9,346 bases of DNA from NCBI GenBank assembly GCA_021107975.1, contig JAIORT010000309.1:1-9346 (forward strand). The letters are read 5' to 3'. The notes beneath the pieces are model-generated. The model was given only the letters and a program-made list of their open reading frames with translations, did not search any database and was not told the origin of the DNA. This document shows positions 8,401-9,346 of the stretch, one piece after another; the stretch's first letter is position 1, and every line of letters starts with the position of its first letter. This DNA comes from Bacteroidales bacterium (GTDB taxonomy: Bacteria; Bacteroidota; Bacteroidia; Bacteroidales; JAADJA01). The position numbers and the translations under genes are program-made.

Positions 8401-9268
8401 TGACCAAACGGCTGTACATTCTATGTTCAATATTAATCCAGCCGGAGATGGTTCTGATGATATGAGTGTTGTTGTCGGACAGACAGAAACATTTACCGAA
8501 GGAATGAGCTTTAACTATTCCGGCGAAAATAATTATATGGACAATATTGATGCAACTGCCCCTGCTTTTCTGATCCTGGAAAATCAATCACCGGTTTATG
8601 GTACAGGAGTAGCTTATGATGCAGGTTCATATAAAACTATCGGAACTTCACACGAGTTTGGTGGTTTGGATGACGCAACTTCGCCTTCAACCAAAGAAGA
8701 ATTAATGGCAGCTTACCTTGATTTTTTTGGATTTACTACAACTTTACAAGCTTTGTTTGTTGCAAGCGCCACTGAGATTTGCGAAGGAGATATTATTGAT
8801 TTTAATGATATGTCAACCGGAGATGTAGTTTCGTGGGAGTGGACATTTGAGGGTGGTGCTCCCGGAAGTTCATCCTTCCAAAATCCAAGTATAATGTATG
8901 CTACTGCAGGAACCTATGATGTAACACTAACTGTGTCGGATGGCGTTGATACCAATACACTTACATTGGAAGATTATATTATTGTAAATACATGTTCGGA
9001 AATTGCTGAAAATATTTTTTCTGAAATATCTTTATATCCTAATCCGAATAATGGTATTTTTACCCTCGAATTAAATAGCGAAGTTGATGACGATGTCAAT
9101 ATAAAGATACTCAATTCGCTTGGTGCAGTTGTTTATGAAAAGGGAAACATTGAGGCAACCGGCAACTTCAAAACAACTATTGATTTAAGTGAATTGTATA
9201 AAGGTCTGTACTTCCTTGTCATCGAAAACTACCAGGGGAGAACAGTTAAGCGAATTATTATTCGTTAG
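5477..9268 (+). CDS. Secreted Rgp-type (Arg-gingipain-like) C25 cysteine protease with T9SS sorting domain
   Basis: A 1263-residue extracellular endopeptidase of family C25. A clear signal peptide (1-19, cut after LFA) is followed by a C25 propeptide to about 220. The catalytic domain spans about 229-566. His423 lies in YCGHGSPTSWGT and Cys456 in VACNNGDF, 33 apart as in RgpB. PWDPPMRGQD (490-499, Trp491 matching RgpB Trp284) and TWTMFGDPS are Rgp-like. Asp374 (EKDYEH) aligns with RgpB Asp163, the Arg-binding S1 residue; Gln365 sits where RgpB has Glu152. Then come an Ig-like domain (about 570-655), two beta-sandwich repeats with calcium-loop-like motifs (670-681, 787-798), a Rossmann-like ThuA/amidotransferase-like domain (about 889-1086), a PKD domain (about 1090-1172; WEWTFEGG, YATAGTYDVTLTV) and a type A T9SS domain (1184-1263). 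The start follows an A-rich leader without Shine-Dalgarno. The gene begins 79 bases after the first protease with no clear promoter, so co-transcription through the hairpin is plausible. Family is firm; Arg specificity is inferred. Confidence 0.93.
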   Translation: MKKIVFAIVLMLGVTGLFAGNGYDVSFNQPANDVYELNFNLDNYEISQVTINGVTYSDILFDGSVFTQLKGFAQLPFINASVKLSADKNVTLKVIEGEYVEYSLEFPMLPSRGVIYRDQDPSTIPYEISPSSFRDEWYPQNLANNTSPFIIKDLRGTTVYVYPFRYNAVRNVLRVYQTVTVQLIENETPAVNPLEKEPTTILREMNGVYKSLFVNYEQTKDDLTIGEYGDIFVICTNRDETAIQPYIDWKKEKGYNVTKEVVAAGTNVKTNVQNAYNANNDLLYIQLIGDWADIKCDMLGGEFPMDPQLGCVVGSDDYPDICVGRISANSPTDVTVQVDKIINYEKNPEIGGAWYNVATGIASSQGPGDDGEKDYEHLDVIWNDKLDPFTYDSYNPIYDPSANITMVNNAVNGGTSIINYCGHGSPTSWGTTGFSNSDVAALTNGDMLPWIVSVACNNGDFHTGTCFAEAWARKNGGGAIMFLGATISQPWDPPMRGQDYFMDVFIGGYDYSAHPGQNGINTTEQRTTLGAIIFNGLVLMTTEAGSSSDWKTAKTWTMFGDPSTQPRSDVPGTISLSYETVMAGIPFATIVSGPDGPFEGAMVCLSMNDEYFSGVTDATGSVTIDHTLTPGTAKMVVTGFNLETIYQDVTVASSNQAWIVVENYEVDDSNGNNNGQADYAESVLLNVSAENAGSLPAVGVDATLNTTDQYITITDNLFAYGDIGAGQIVNGDGAFAIDVAQDAPDGHSAIFEVEFTDGNKDSWTSTIIITLHAPVMELGDYTISDPTGNNNNKIDPGETVDITIQILNNGSSSAYNVVGNLTCSDPYITIIQGTQNYGDINGSGSQQQIFTVSADINTPAGHTVTFELAISADLSISASGSFLEVVGQIPVLILDLDENHNSGTIMQQAIANNDIVAEYVTSFPPDLNLYSSIFLCLGIYSSNHTLTSDEGQTLANYLNDGGNLYMEGGDTWCYDDQTAVHSMFNINPAGDGSDDMSVVVGQTETFTEGMSFNYSGENNYMDNIDATAPAFLILENQSPVYGTGVAYDAGSYKTIGTSHEFGGLDDATSPSTKEELMAAYLDFFGFTTTLQALFVASATEICEGDIIDFNDMSTGDVVSWEWTFEGGAPGSSSFQNPSIMYATAGTYDVTLTVSDGVDTNTLTLEDYIIVNTCSEIAENIFSEISLYPNPNNGIFTLELNSEVDDDVNIKILNSLGAVVYEKGNIEATGNFKTTIDLSELYKGLYFLVIENYQGRTVKRIIIR
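7451..8140 (+). repeat. Two tandem beta-sandwich (CARDB/Ig-like) repeats with EF-hand-like loops, second protease
   Basis: Residues about 659-888 of the second protease form two units about 117 residues apart. They open with VDDSNGNNNGQADYAE (666-681) and ISDPTGNNNNKIDPGE (783-798). The linking stretch TSTIIITLHAPVMELGDYTI (764-783) closely resembles NSIFSITLNAPVLSIGNYYI (802-821) in the first protease, so the two-domain module is homologous between the genes even though the flanking domains differ. Confidence 0.7.
8141..8734 (+). other. Rossmann-like (ThuA/glutamine-amidotransferase-like) accessory domain in the second protease
   Basis: Residues about 889-1086 open with a hydrophobic strand and acidic turn (PVLILDLDENHNSG). 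LTSDEGQTLANYLNDGGNLY then gives a helix plus a GGNLY strand that contains a class I amidotransferase-like GG but no nucleophile-elbow Cys. The domain ends with YKTIGTSHEFGGL and a helix MAAYLDFFGF. Similar domains occur in large secreted Bacteroidota proteases. With no catalytic Cys-His pair apparent, a binding or structural role is more likely than an enzymatic one. Confidence 0.55.
9026..9265 (+). other. T9SS type A C-terminal sorting domain, second protease
   Basis: The last 80 residues (1184-1263) show ISLYPNPNNGIFTLEL, a central ILNSLGAVVYE, DLSELYKGLYFLVIE and the basic end KRIIIR. These are the conserved elements of the type A sorting domain. It predicts the same export route and PorU-dependent processing as for the upstream protease. 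Confidence 0.92.
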
Positions 9269-9300
9269 TAGTTTTCATGGTTTAAATTGGTTTTTGGTTA

Positions 9301-9327
9301 GAAGCCCCCGCATGGGGGCTTTTTTTT
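9301..9327 (+). terminator. Rho-independent terminator after the second protease gene
   Basis: AAGCCCCC (9302-9309) and GGGGGCTT (9314-9321) form an 8-bp GC-rich stem with a GCAT loop, followed by an unbroken T run (9320-9327). It begins 33 bases after the TAG stop of the second protease. There is no matching A run upstream, so it acts on the + strand only. The remaining bases to 9346 show nothing recognisable. Confidence 0.93.
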
Positions 9328-9346
9328 GTTTCGTACGGAAATTATA

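Noticed and set aside
1468..9268. Either C25 gene being PorU, the T9SS sortase
   Set aside because: PorU is also C25 but does not carry its own type A sorting domain; both proteins here do and match the Kgp/Rgp motifs, so they are cargo proteases.

Overview
The window looks like chromosomal DNA from a Bacteroidota (Bacteroidetes) species. It is AT-rich, and both large secreted proteins end in a type A C-terminal sorting domain of the type IX secretion system (T9SS). The starts are preceded by A-rich leaders without a Shine-Dalgarno sequence, and the first intergenic region carries a TAnnTTTG-type promoter element. No rRNA, tRNA, CRISPR array or insertion sequence is visible. The species cannot be named from this sequence alone.

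Layout, all on the + strand. Bases 1-1242 hold almost all of an inner-membrane LolC/LolE-type ABC permease (lipoprotein release), cut at its 5' end by the window edge. Bases 1243-1467 are intergenic, with a degenerate heptamer tandem repeat (TGCCGAC, about 4 units) and a candidate promoter. Bases 1468-5397 encode a 1309-residue secreted C25 cysteine protease (gingipain family). A 79-base gap (5398-5476) with a strong 13-bp hairpin follows. Bases 5477-9268 encode a second secreted C25 protease of 1263 residues. A canonical Rho-independent terminator at 9301-9327 closes the unit.

The main observation is that the two proteases are not simple copies of one another. The upstream one reads like a Lys-gingipain (Kgp-type) catalytic domain: NYTAH, GNCC and a YW.EDY.W motif containing the counterpart of the Kgp S1 aspartate. 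The downstream one reads like an Arg-gingipain (Rgp-type) domain: GHGS..SWGT, VACNNGDF, PMRGQD, TWTMFGDPS and the counterpart of RgpB Asp163. Each has the expected 33-residue His-to-Cys spacing. Both share the order signal peptide, C25 propeptide, C25 catalytic domain, Ig-like domain, two beta-sandwich repeats each opening with an EF-hand-like N-G-N-N-[DN] loop, gene-specific accessory domains, and T9SS sorting domain. The accessory parts differ: a jelly-roll/MAM-like domain plus PKD/Ig-like domains in the first, and a Rossmann-like (ThuA/glutamine-amidotransferase-like) domain plus PKD in the second.

The likely joint role is extracellular or cell-surface protein degradation with complementary Lys and Arg specificity, possibly with one protease helping to mature the other. 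Family, secretion route and catalytic residues are well supported by the sequence. Substrate specificity, cross-processing and co-regulation are inference. Comparisons with Kgp and RgpB rest on remembered reference sequences, not on a search.
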